A stretch of 64,000 nucleotides of DNA from Pampus argenteus (lineage: Eukaryota; Chordata; Actinopteri; Scombriformes; Stromateidae): contig CM072880.1 of NCBI GenBank assembly GCA_036937835.1, positions 17,070,001 to 17,134,000 of the forward strand, given 5' to 3'. The translations under genes were made by a program, and so were the position numbers. Of the stretch, positions 1 to 9,637 are shown in pieces. Position 1 is the first letter of the stretch; each line of letters begins with the position of its first letter. Under the pieces are notes generated by a model that saw only the letters and a list, made by a program, of their open reading frames with translations, had not been told where the DNA came from and did no database searches.

Positions 1-1164
1 AAATCCAGTCTTGAATTATGTAAAAGTTTGAGATTTCATCTTTGGTTCGACTTTAAATATTATATCACTCCACTCTCTACACGTTCTAGTGCTTGTAAAA
101 CAATGTGAAAGGTTTTTGCAAATGACTCTTAAAAGTCGGATATTAGTGTCTTTGGGAAAGACCATATAACTCATTGTTGAATAATTTGATTTGGAGATCT
201 TGGAGTATTATTTGTTATTGTGATGGCCTTTAGTATTCATAGAGGAACAAAGAAAAGACTCCGCAACAATCTGAATGAAATCACCAAACGTAAATAAAAA
301 GTTTGTAAAACACATGAAAGCAGAGATTCTCAGTTCTGTCAGTGCACCCAGAGACGACCTTGACTTTGAAAACAGAAGGCACAGGAGTCAAATCTAGAAA
401 TCATTCCCAATACAATAGCAACCACGTTGTGCTTTTCTGGCAACATGATGAAACTTCCTTGAAATATCCTGCAATGTTGGAATGTCACTCATCCTAGAGT
501 GTGTACTGGGGGGTGTGGATGTGTATTGCGTGTTGCATGTGTGTTGTCCTGCTCAAACCTACCTAGTTGCTCCCTGCTGTGAAATGTGGTGAAATACCAT
601 GTTCCACAGAGTCTGATGATGCGTTCAGGTATTATGGTAAACTGGTAGATGCAAGTTTTGTCCTATAATATTCCCAGCACAGTTTCACTCAGTTACAGTT
701 ATAATGGACAGTTCATAATTTATGCCAATGCCATTGCTGATGACACAGAAAGTAGACAAAAAAGTTTGGCTGTAGAGGTTGGTGTGTCAGGCCATGTTCA
801 GACTGAAAACTGCCCTGTGTTATGGAGGATGGAGCAGTGGTGTTCATCAGAGAGTGTTGGAAAGTTCAAAAAGTTCAAACTTTCCATACATGGAAAAATT
901 GTGTCTCTCATTAGGAAGGTCCTATCTGAGTGTATGGGAGGGCCGTATATTTTCACAACATGGCTTTAGGCTTTATGTGGGAGACTGGAATTCACATCCC
1001 ATCACAGACTCTAGCTGCTGGCACCGGCAGTGTAAATGCTAATGACACAGATAGACAAAGGTAGACAGATATGACAAAAAAAACCCAAGAAAACAACAAA
1101 ATTATACATGCTACAATTGTAGAGTCAGCAGCAGTTTCTGATCAAGGCATTCACTCAGATGCTA
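1..1164. other. Anonymous intergenic DNA
   Basis: No gene, RNA or repeat family is recognised here. The open frame at 649-969 has no recognisable motif, overlaps another short frame, and looks like chance. Confidence 0.5.
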
Positions 1165-1167
1165 TAG

Positions 1168-1776
1168 AACACGTGTCAAACTCAAGGCCCATAGGCCAAA
1201 TGTGGCCCGACACGTAATTTTATGTGGAGTACTTAATTGGTTTTAAAAGAAAATAGAGAAATAGAGGGGGAGGGGGGTTGTCACAAAACAGGCTTTAGTT
1301 TTAAATCGATTAACCATAGACTAAATTTCCCACAATGCATGGCTATCGTGTTAAGTGAATGTGACAAGTGAGACTGCGCAGACTGAGACATATCCACAAG
1401 TGATCCCAAGAAAGACTGGTGCAGAAGGGAGGCAGTTCCATGAAAGATGGGAAGGCAAATATATGTTTGTGCTTCAAGGAGTTATGAAGTTGAATAGTTT
1501 GATCGTTGATCAATGTAGTAATATGGATTTCTTAACCTGACAAATTTAAAGAATTGTTGTTATAGTAACACACAAGTATTTTTTTTCATCTATGCAAATG
1601 CATATGTAATATTTGTAACTTCAATAAGTAATAATAAATACAGAAAGTTATTTAACAATATGTTATGAAGTAGTTACATCTATTATAAATTATATTTGGT
1701 TACAATTATACTGTACAGTTGCTTCTGGCCCTTTGAGTTCAACCATTATGCTGATGAAAATGAGTTTGACACTCCT
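1168..1776 (+). mobile_element. Decayed hAT-like DNA transposon
   Basis: The ends carry a perfect 11-bp inverted repeat, GTGTCAAACTC at 1173-1183 and GAGTTTGACAC at 1762-1772. The left end continues into a 'caaggcccataggccaaat' type sequence that is characteristic of a widespread vertebrate hAT repeat. Inside lies a short frame resembling the start of a GTF2IRD2/ZBED-like transposase. The element is about 0.6 kb, so most of the autonomous transposase is gone. The exact boundaries and the target duplication are unclear. Assignment to hAT comes from remembered family features, not from a search. Confidence 0.55.
1355..1540 (+). pseudogene. hAT transposase N-terminal remnant
   Basis: This 61-codon frame contains RQFHERWEGKYMFVLQG, which resembles the conserved start of hAT transposase-derived proteins of the GTF2IRD2/ZBED5/FAM200 type (a pattern of R-x-F-x-x-x-W-x-x-x-Y-x-F). 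The zinc finger that normally follows is not present. It lies between the inverted repeats of the decayed hAT element. The match is short, so the call is tentative. Confidence 0.4.
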
Positions 1777-2399
1777 GCTAGAAGAAAAACCCTTTCAGTG
1801 TATTTTATTTTATTTTATTTTTTACTTTCACTTTAGGCATATGATTCAATGAACTAAAAATTGTTTTTTCCCCCCAAAAAATTTCACCAAATTCCTGGTG
1901 TATGAAAAGTGACAGAAGCCTCCCAGCAGCTGTAGTAATTATGATGTTAGCAACTTTAGTGTTGCCCCAACATAAAACATATGTATTTTATAACAGCAAA
2001 AACAGTTTTGAAAAGCACTAACAAATTATGCCATAGATCAACAATGTGTTTTGTTATTTAATTTGGACGATTTGTAGTGAGCTTTCTGTCAGTTTAACAC
2101 GTGTAGCCATCAGCAGCAGAACTGTATGTATTGCTTCTGCAGTCTCTAGTTTTTATCTCATAGCATGGCATTTTACACAGGTAACTCCATTAATTCTCTC
2201 TTATCACACTTGCATATAGAATAACATTGAATTGGATCTATGTGCTTTTTCTATGACCTGATCTACACATATTTAATTGAAATGATTTCCATAGCAGCTG
2301 CCTATTTTACAGAGTCAGAGAGTTAACAGTTTATGTGAGTAGCTGTAGAATTTGCATTTAAGTGTCTTATATCACTGAATCAAACTTTTTTTAATCAAC
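1777..2399. other. Anonymous intergenic DNA, A/T-rich
   Basis: AT-rich sequence with a (TTTTA)n stretch near 1800-1822. Nothing else is recognised. Confidence 0.5.
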
Positions 2400-3055
2400 T
2401 AGTTATTATAGTCTGTGTTCGGGAGGCAGACACGATCAACACCTTTAAGAGTAGACTTAAGACTTTCCTTTTTTATAAAGCTTATAGTTAGGGCTGGCTC
2501 AGGTCATCCCTTAGTTATGCTGCCATAGAACTAGACTGCTGGGGGACTCACATACTCTCTCGTTCTCTCTCTCTCATTCTCTCTCTCTCCTTATCTATCC
2601 ATCTATCTAATCCATCTATCTATCTACCATGTTACTAATTAAACTTCTTCCCCGGAGTTTCTGTGCTCTCTCGTCCAGCAGGTTTTTGTGGACTGTGTCT
2701 GCTGCTGTGGTCCTGCGTGGCGTCTTCTGCGTGTGTTGTCGCCATCGTCATTGTTGCCATATCCCCATTACAGTTTATAGTTAGTTAATGATTTGCTACT
2801 GTGCATCTGTATCTTTACCACTAGTTTCACTGTTACTGTAATAATAAATCATTCATTGTCAATATTCTCATTTTATCATTGTCATTATTTATCACTATTA
2901 TTCATTGTGAGTGTACAATATGTGTGTGTTGATTTGTTCTGTACATGTGACATCATTGCACGTCTGTCCGTCCTGGGAGAGGGATCCCTCCTCTGTGGCT
3001 CTTCTTGAGGTTTCTTCCACCTTTTTCCCTGTTAAAAGGTTTTTTGGTGGGCAAG
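2400..3055 (+). mobile_element. L2-like LINE 3' end, left part
   Basis: This segment carries hallmarks of the 3' untranslated tail of teleost L2-like LINEs: 'cttaagactttcctttt' near 2456, a CT/ATCT-rich stretch near 2550-2620, 'gagagggatccctcctctg' near 2977, and 'gttaaaaggttttttggtgg' just before 3051. No reverse transcriptase remains, so it is a 5'-truncated copy. The tail stops abruptly at 3055 where an LTR retrotransposon begins, and resumes at 7682. A second L2 tail at about 30965-31155 has the same motifs uninterrupted, which confirms the continuity. Confidence 0.75.
3052..3055. repeat. Target-site duplication CAAG, left copy
   Basis: The 4 bp CAAG here are repeated at 7678-7681 on the other side of the LTR element. 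The uninterrupted relative at about 31028 reads 'gggcaagttcttcc', showing that the empty site has one copy. Confidence 0.85.
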
Positions 3056-4649
3056 TGTAACCCAGGTCCCATGTAGTTAAAATAAAACTAGAGTGGTTAA
3101 TACTATGAGACTGGGCCTGGGCTCGTTGTAGGAAAATACAACTGTTTTATGTTACTTTTATAATCTATACCTCTAATAATGTTTACTACTTTGGAAATAA
3201 TGACCACCACAACTGTGCTTTAAATGCAAAAATAATCCTTTAACAGGTATTTATTAATATAGACAGAATAGCTGAACGAATTTAAAGAATAAAATAAAAT
3301 AAATGTAATGCACACTTCACAAAGTTATTAAAGATTGTCAAAATAAACACTTCCTTTAACTTAAAATAAAACCTTTTTATACTCTTGTCATAACCAAAAA
3401 CACTTTACTTTCCCAAATAAAAGCTTTTGTATTTAGTCATCAAAATAAATAATATTAATCCTTTTTTTAAAACCTGTAAGTTACCTTCAAAACCGTATTC
3501 TTTATTTCAAAACAATGCAAACTCAATATTTTACCTGTGGGCCCACACACATTCAGATGAAACACACTTAAAATAGCTTTTAACCCGTTGCAGGCCTGTT
3601 AATTGAAGCTTGTGTGCGGTGGGGCCTAAAAACTGTAATGGCCGCTTCACTCAAAGCTGAGCACCAAATAAAAGCATATGCATGTGTATGTTAGTACTCA
3701 CGAATCCAGGGTTTGTTAGTGGGGCAGAATGTGTGATAATGAAAATGGCGGGTGAGGTTTCCGGTCACCCACGAGGCAATGGCGAAGTCACAAGAACAAG
3801 GTACAGCAGCAGCAAGGCTCGGCCCGACGCATCCAAACGCTGAATACACGACAGTATAGTACAGGACAGTACAGCAGGAGTACAGCACAGTACAGCAGAG
3901 TACAGCAGGGTCATCGGTTGGAAATCCGTCTCTCTCTCTCTCCAACGTCCGTCTCCTTAAAGCACAATATCTACATTGAGCCACAATATCCAATGCCATT
4001 TCATGTCGAATTAGCTAGATATGCAGGCACATTAGCACCGAATGCTACCGCTAGTTAGCATGTCGCTAAACGCATTACATTCAGTCTATATTCACTATAA
4101 CGGTTAGTTATAGCACAAATACAGGCATACACATTGGTTCACCTCTTGCAGGTCACACAGAAGTTTATATCAGGACCACGGGTAGTCGACCTTATGGATT
4201 AAACTTAAGTGCTTCCCACACGAACGATGCCTTCTCTCTTTTCCAAGTGCGTACTACTCTCCACACTAACCTGTGCCACTAGTCCCGCCCCTTACACGCG
4301 ACTCCAATTGGCTCGTGAGATCCCAAATAACCAAAGGTAAAACAGGAATGAAATGATTGACATAATGAGTGACAGGTTAGGTTACACAAACACGGCTTCT
4401 TCTCTTTTATATCTGATCACAGATATTTTACAATCAAAATGAACTTAAAGACCTTTATATGAATGTATCTTTTAACTGTAAATAGTCTTATTTATTAACT
4501 GTACATATATTTATGCTTTTTAACTAACACACATTTTAAACCATTCTTAACTATTATGAACTCTTTATTTATGAACTTTTTAATACAACCTATTAATATT
4601 CTGTTACTTTTTATGCTCTGTACCTTATGACTTTTTGTACAGGGCTACA
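3056..4649 (-). repeat. 3' LTR of gag-only element
   Basis: 1594-bp LTR, the 3' copy for the minus-strand element. It contains short tandem copies of an 'agtacagca'-like unit at about 3849-3910 and a GTGAGT splice-donor-like site on the minus strand near 3700. A 102-codon frame at 3691-3999 is present identically in both LTRs but has no recognisable domain. Confidence 0.9.
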
Positions 4650-5946
4650 CCCTCCCTCTTCTGAATGTGTAGATGTCCTCATCACACCTCTTGTCTCTCT
4701 TCAACTTTGAAGGGTGATTCCTTTTCTCTTTAGGACGTTTACAGGACTCATCAGGTGGTGACTGAGGCTGTAGGTTGCTTCTCTGCTCTAACTGCGCTCT
4801 CAGTTCTTGAATCTGAGCTTGCAGTTCACTTCTAGAGACCGATTCAGGTTCTTTCTCCTTTTCAGCTTGGACGGTGCGTACACGTTTAGGACGGTGCGAC
4901 ACTTGACTTTGTCTAGCTGACTGGCGACTTTCCTCTTCGATCACTTCTCTTAACAGGTTCAAAAATGTAGGGGGATTACCACTCCGCTCCCTAATCTTCA
5001 ACTGAAGCAACATGAGTTCAGAGGTGGACCCTCTGAGAAGCTGTTCTAAACGAGCGCTGTTGGCAGCGCTAACAGATAAACCGCCTCCTTGTACTACTTT
5101 GACAAGGGATCTCTCTACTCTTCGTAGGAACTCGGACAGACGTTCACCAGGCTGTTGGTGCAGGGCTCTAAATGACAGGTATAATTCTTCTGGGGACTCT
5201 ACTGTACCAAAAATGCTCTCTATAGCCTTCATGTACTCATGTGGGCTAGCATCAGGTTGAGTCAGGCGGACAGCTTGAATGATTTCAAAGGCGGGCCCTT
5301 TGAGACTTTCCAGTATCCGACGTCGTTTCTCTTTGTCTGAGCAATCACCTTCCTCTACTAGGAGTGTTGCTTGCTCCAGCCAGTTGTCTAGGGTCTCTTC
5401 TCCAGCGGGAGTGGGACTGATCCCGGAGAATGTCCGTAGACGTCTGTATGGCTGACTATCAGGTTGCTTGTTTGTCCTACTCAGGACATCACCGACTGCA
5501 CGGATGATGTCTTCAGGGTTACTGCTACTCTCTTTGGTCTCTGTAGGAGGGCATAGACCTTGGATGTCCTCTAAGGTTCTCCCTTCACTCTGCAAAAAGG
5601 TCAGCAACTTCTGTTCAAAGTTGTCAATCTGAGGCTCTTGGTAGCAGACAGTTTTCCAACCACTTCCTTCACTTAAAGGCATTACCTCAGGTGGGATTCT
5701 AGAGGGGTCGATCTCTTCACGACACTCACATAACACCATGAGCGACTTTTGTTGAGGGTGAAACATTCTGCCTCTAACTGCAACTTTTCCCAATGCTTTG
5801 ATGGTCCCTGCTGTATCTTCAATGTCGGCTCTTGATGCACTTTCAGGCACTCCATATAACAAGAGAGCATGCTTTAAGTCTACTTCTTCTCCTATGCACC
5901 AGTTAATTAGCTCACGCTGTGATGGGTTGCTTGTCGGGACTGCCAT
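4645..5946 (-). CDS. PNMA-like Gag protein of LTR retrotransposon
   Basis: Intact 433-residue Gag-type structural protein, expected to form the particle that packages element RNA. Residues 1-105 resemble the N-terminal domain of the PNMA family (NWCIGEEVDLKHALLLYGVP near residue 15). Residues 165-345 resemble a PNMA/Ty3-type capsid region (LRTFSG near 170, then RRRILESLKGPAFEII). The C-terminus has a coiled-coil-like segment (LQAQIQELRAQLEQ) and a basic tail. There is no CCHC zinc knuckle and no DTG protease motif. Translation starts at the first ATG after the leader. The last codons are written in the polypurine tract, and the TAG stop (4645-4647) lies inside the 3' LTR. The frame has no lesion, which fits recent activity. 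A domesticated gene is unlikely because LTRs and target duplication are intact. Confidence 0.85.
   Translation of the reverse strand: MAVPTSNPSQRELINWCIGEEVDLKHALLLYGVPESASRADIEDTAGTIKALGKVAVRGRMFHPQQKSLMVLCECREEIDPSRIPPEVMPLSEGSGWKTVCYQEPQIDNFEQKLLTFLQSEGRTLEDIQGLCPPTETKESSSNPEDIIRAVGDVLSRTNKQPDSQPYRRLRTFSGISPTPAGEETLDNWLEQATLLVEEGDCSDKEKRRRILESLKGPAFEIIQAVRLTQPDASPHEYMKAIESIFGTVESPEELYLSFRALHQQPGERLSEFLRRVERSLVKVVQGGGLSVSAANSARLEQLLRGSTSELMLLQLKIRERSGNPPTFLNLLREVIEEESRQSARQSQVSHRPKRVRTVQAEKEKEPESVSRSELQAQIQELRAQLEQRSNLQPQSPPDESCKRPKEKRNHPSKLKRDKRCDEDIYTFRRGRV
4650..4662 (-). other. Polypurine tract
   Basis: On the minus strand this reads AGAAGAGGGAGGG directly against the 3' LTR, the position where plus-strand DNA synthesis starts in LTR elements. 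It is at the same time the last coding stretch of gag. Confidence 0.75.
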
Positions 5947-6059
5947 TGCTGTACTTTATTTTAATCACTGTTAGTTACTATTATACTAATACACTAAAGT
6001 TGTGGGGTCAAATTACTTTTGTCTAATTTATTTCAAGAAATCTCAGTTTGTGTTAAACT

Positions 6060-6078
6060 AATCCCAGCAGTGCCTCCA
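6060..6078 (-). other. Candidate primer binding site
   Basis: On the minus strand, 5 bp inside the 5' LTR, the sequence begins TGGAGGCACTGCTGGGAT. Position and leading TGG are typical of a tRNA primer site. It matches a tRNA-Leu 3' end at about 15 of 19 positions by memory, so the tRNA identity is uncertain. Confidence 0.5.
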
Positions 6079-6083
6079 TTTTA

Positions 6084-7677
6084 TGTAACCCAGGTCCCAT
6101 GTAGTTAAAATAAAACTAGAGTGGTTAATACTATGAGACTGGGCCTGGGCTCGTTGTAGGAAAATACAACTGTTTTATGTTACTTTTATAATCTATACCT
6201 CTAATAATGTTTACTACTTTGGAAATAATGACCACCACAACTGTGCTTTAAATGCAAAAATAATCCTTTAACAGGTATTTATTAATATAGACAGAATAGC
6301 TGAACGAATTTAAAGAATAAAATAAAATAAATGTAATGCACACTTCACAAAGTTATTAAAGATTGTCAAAATAAACACTTCCTTTAACTTAAAATAAAAC
6401 CTTTTTATACTCTTGTCATAACCAAAAACACTTTACTTTCCCAAATAAAAGCTTTTGTATTTAGTCATCAAAATAAATAATATTAATCCTTTTTTTAAAA
6501 CCTGTAAGTTACCTTCAAAACCGTATTCTTTATTTCAAAACAATGCAAACTCAATATTTTACCTGTGGGCCCACACACATTCAGATGAAACACACTTAAA
6601 ATAGCTTTTAACCCGTTGCAGGCCTGTTAATTGAAGCTTGTGTGCGGTGGGGCCTAAAAACTGTAATGGCCGCTTCACTCAAAGCTGAGCACCAAATAAA
6701 AGCATATGCATGTGTATGTTAGTACTCACGAATCCAGGGTTTGTTAGTGGGGCAGAATGTGTGATAATGAAAATGGCGGGTGAGGTTTCCGGTCACCCAC
6801 GAGGCAATGGCGAAGTCACAAGAACAAGGTACAGCAGCAGCAAGGCTCGGCCCGACGCATCCAAACGCTGAATACACGACAGTATAGTACAGGACAGTAC
6901 AGCAGGAGTACAGCACAGTACAGCAGAGTACAGCAGGGTCATCGGTTGGAAATCCGTCTCTCTCTCTCTCCAACGTCCGTCTCCTTAAAGCACAATATCT
7001 ACATTGAGCCACAATATCCAATGCCATTTCATGTCGAATTAGCTAGATATGCAGGCACATTAGCACCGAATGCTACCGCTAGTTAGCATGTCGCTAAACG
7101 CATTACATTCAGTCTATATTCACTATAACGGTTAGTTATAGCACAAATACAGGCATACACATTGGTTCACCTCTTGCAGGTCACACAGAAGTTTATATCA
7201 GGACCACGGGTAGTCGACCTTATGGATTAAACTTAAGTGCTTCCCACACGAACGATGCCTTCTCTCTTTTCCAAGTGCGTACTACTCTCCACACTAACCT
7301 GTGCCACTAGTCCCGCCCCTTACACGCGACTCCAATTGGCTCGTGAGATCCCAAATAACCAAAGGTAAAACAGGAATGAAATGATTGACATAATGAGTGA
7401 CACGTTAGGTTACACAAACACGGCTTCTTCTCTTTTATATCTGATCACAGATATTTTACAATCAAAATGAACTTAAAGACCTTTATATGAATGTATCTTT
7501 TAACTGTAAATAGTCTTATTTATTAACTGCACATATATTTATGCTTTTTAACTAACACACATTTTAAACCATTCTTAACTATTATGAACTCTTTATTTAT
7601 GAACTTTTTAATACAACCTATTAATATTCTGTTACTTTTTATGCTCTGTACCTTATGACTTTTTGTACAGGGCTACA
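6084..7677 (-). repeat. 5' LTR of gag-only element
   Basis: 1594-bp copy of the LTR, same length as the left copy with only two differences noticed. For the minus-strand element it supplies the promoter. TSD CAAG follows at 7678-7681. Confidence 0.9.
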
Positions 7678-7810
7678 CAAGTTTTTCCTCACTCGAATCG
7701 AGGGTCTAAGGACAGAGGGTGTCACTCCCTGTACAGATTGTAAAGCCCTCTGAGACAAATGTATTTTGTGATTTTGGGCTATATAAATAAAATTTGATTT
7801 GATTTGATTT
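7678..7810 (+). mobile_element. L2-like LINE 3' end, right part
   Basis: This continues the L2 tail interrupted at 3055: 'tttttcctcactcgaatcg', then 'gtaaagccctctgagacaaa', and ends in repeated ATTTG units near 7790-7810, the typical short-repeat terminus. Together with 2400-3055 it forms one older insertion. Confidence 0.8.
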
Positions 7811-8459
7811 AGAGGAGAAGAACTGGACATCAGAGCGGATGCTCTTGACTCTGGCTCTGAAAAAGTCAGTGAAGCTGTTACATTGCTTATCTGTAACTTC
7901 AATTGGGGAAGATGACTGTGACTTTCTGGTGAAAAAAAGATGCTTCGGGTTGCCAGGATTGCCATTATGTCGGTGTAGAACTGTGACAAAGCAACTTTGA
8001 GGAATTTTGTGTAAGTCCTTTGATGCTCATAGAAGAATAGTTTATGAATAATGAGCCTAGAGCATCCAAAGTATTCTTCTTGGACATGTTCAGCTGTATT
8101 TGTTTTCTGCAAGCCATAATTAAACTAGGATGCAGAGCATGAAACACATGACCTCACACATCTTGACTGGGGCATGAAGATCAAAAACGCTACTCAAAAG
8201 GTATTGTAAAGCTCCACTAGTTCATCCACTGACGCATATTTGCTGGAGGTCCATAGTCATGATGGTTGGGTTAATTTGGCAATTAGATGTAGTAGAGGGT
8301 GACAGGAATGTCAAATCACACTCAGATCATAAACATGTAGCTATTGATGGGGGTCAGTTATGACCAGGTCAAGTGTGTACCCCCTGGTGTGAGTATCTCA
8401 ACCAAGAAACTCAATCAGACTCAGGAACACCACTGCCAAATGAAAGAACAGGTTGTCAA
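7811..8459 (-). pseudogene. LINE ORF2 remnant, endonuclease end and linker
   Basis: Minus-strand translation in shifting frames shows hallmarks of a teleost L2-like ORF2: 'THTRGYTLDLVIT' near 8350-8400 (late endonuclease), 'SVFDLHAPVK' near 8165-8195, and 'CNSFTDFFRARVKSIRSDV' near 7820-7880 (linker before the RT). Several stops and frameshifts make it a dead fragment without RT. It is cut at 8459 by the Gypsy element. The upstream endonuclease part is not found beyond that element at 16545. Confidence 0.65.
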
Positions 8460-9359
8460 TGTGATGCCCACTAAATGTGATCACATCTGTGGTAGTTTCG
8501 ATGTTTTTTATAATAAATGTTTTTATATAAATATCAGGAGGAATTGTGGGGTCGCCAGCAGGGGGCAGTGTGGCACTATTGTGCTCCGGGGCGCTTTACG
8601 TCAGTTTCGGTCACTTTGCAGCTTTCCTCTTTCTGCTGAGCGAGATAGAAAACCGACGCAGAGTTTTCCCTGTCTCATTTATTTCTCATATTTGGTTGGT
8701 AAAATAGCCAAATTAAGCTAAATATGCTGTGTAGTAAGTAGTGTAGTATTTTGACATGTCACTGAATGTTTTAATGTCCGTTGATAAGTTTGTTTATTGT
8801 ATATATGGACATATCGGTACATGTAGTAGTAGCCGCATTTTCGCGCCTGTTAGTGTCGCCTGTTGCTATAGTAACGCAAGACAGTTTTATTTTTAGCTCC
8901 TGGAACATTTCTGTAGTTAAGGTTTTATGGTTTTGAAATGTATGTATGATGTATAATATTGTGTAAACTGTTACAAGCTAATGTTAAAAACTAATTTTAC
9001 ATATGGTAAAAAGTGGTTAAAAACAAGTTAAAAATCTGTCAGCTCATGCATTTTAGTTGCAGTAACAGTGGTTATTGTCATTTGGGTCTAGTTGATCATA
9101 CAAACTTTCACTCAGTATTTGCTGAAAGATGTGAAGACATTTTATGTCATTTTGAAGTTATGTGTTGAGGTCATAGTGAACATTGAATGTACATGACAGA
9201 TGAGGATTTAACTCATAAATGTTTGAATAAATCCTTTTCTCCTCTTTCTGCTGAGCGAGATAGAAAACGGACGCAGAGTTTTCCCTGTCTCATTTATTTC
9301 TCATATTTCCAGAGAGAGCAAATAAGCTGTCTACATGGTGCCGTCCAGTACCTGTAACA
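8460..9359 (+). repeat. 5' LTR of Gypsy element
   Basis: Starts TGTGATGCCC and ends CCTGTAACA, 6 bp before the primer binding site. It has a TATA-like 'tatataaatatca' near 8524 and an AATAAA signal in 'tttgaataaatcc' near 9226. A 69-bp segment occurs twice within it (8625-8693 and 9240-9308). Confidence 0.8.
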
Positions 9360-9365
9360 GTTTAT

Positions 9366-9383
9366 TGGGGGCTCGTCCGGGAT
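9366..9383 (+). other. Primer binding site, tRNA-Pro type
   Basis: TGGGGGCTCGTCCGGGAT is an 18-base complement of the 3' end of tRNA-Pro, the same primer class used by murine-leukaemia-type gammaretroviruses. It lies just downstream of the 5' LTR end, where reverse transcription starts. Confidence 0.9.
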
Positions 9384-9637
9384 CACTCCCATGCTGTGGC
9401 CGGAAGCTGATCCAGTGATACTGCAATCTTGGACCAAGAGTGACCTGATGCGACCAGCGAGCTGCAGCCAGTGAAAAAGATCACCAGATATCACAGAGTC
9501 TGTCTACTGATGAAGAGGTTACCTGTGATAAAAAAAGAATGATGACCGTGCCGTGCTGAGATCACCACTCATTAAGAAAAAGGCGTGGATTGTGATCCTG
9601 GACTTTGTGACCAAGTGCGAGGAATTGGGAAGCAGTT

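Larger units (their letters stand above)
3056..7677 (-). mobile_element. Gag-only Ty3/Gypsy-like LTR retrotransposon
   Basis: This is a complete LTR-flanked element with two 1594-bp direct repeats starting TGTAACCC and ending GGGCTACA, flanked by the 4-bp duplication CAAG. The internal region is only 1434 bp and holds one gag ORF on the minus strand, so the 5' LTR is the right-hand one. A primer-binding-site candidate sits 5 bp inside the right LTR, and a 13-base purine tract abuts the left LTR. No protease, reverse transcriptase, RNase H or integrase is encoded, so it must depend on a helper. I found just two mismatches between the LTRs (4375 versus 7403 and 4502 versus 7530), so the insertion is very recent. 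Confidence 0.9.

Noticed and set aside
3691..3999. 102-aa minus-strand frame as a host gene, duplicated at 6719-7027
   Set aside because: It lies wholly within both LTRs, so its duplication is explained by the LTR structure, and it has no recognisable domain.
8344..8721. Frame shared with 15976-16239
   Set aside because: Both are inside the Gypsy LTRs (the first starts in flanking LINE); similarity is due to the LTR repeat.
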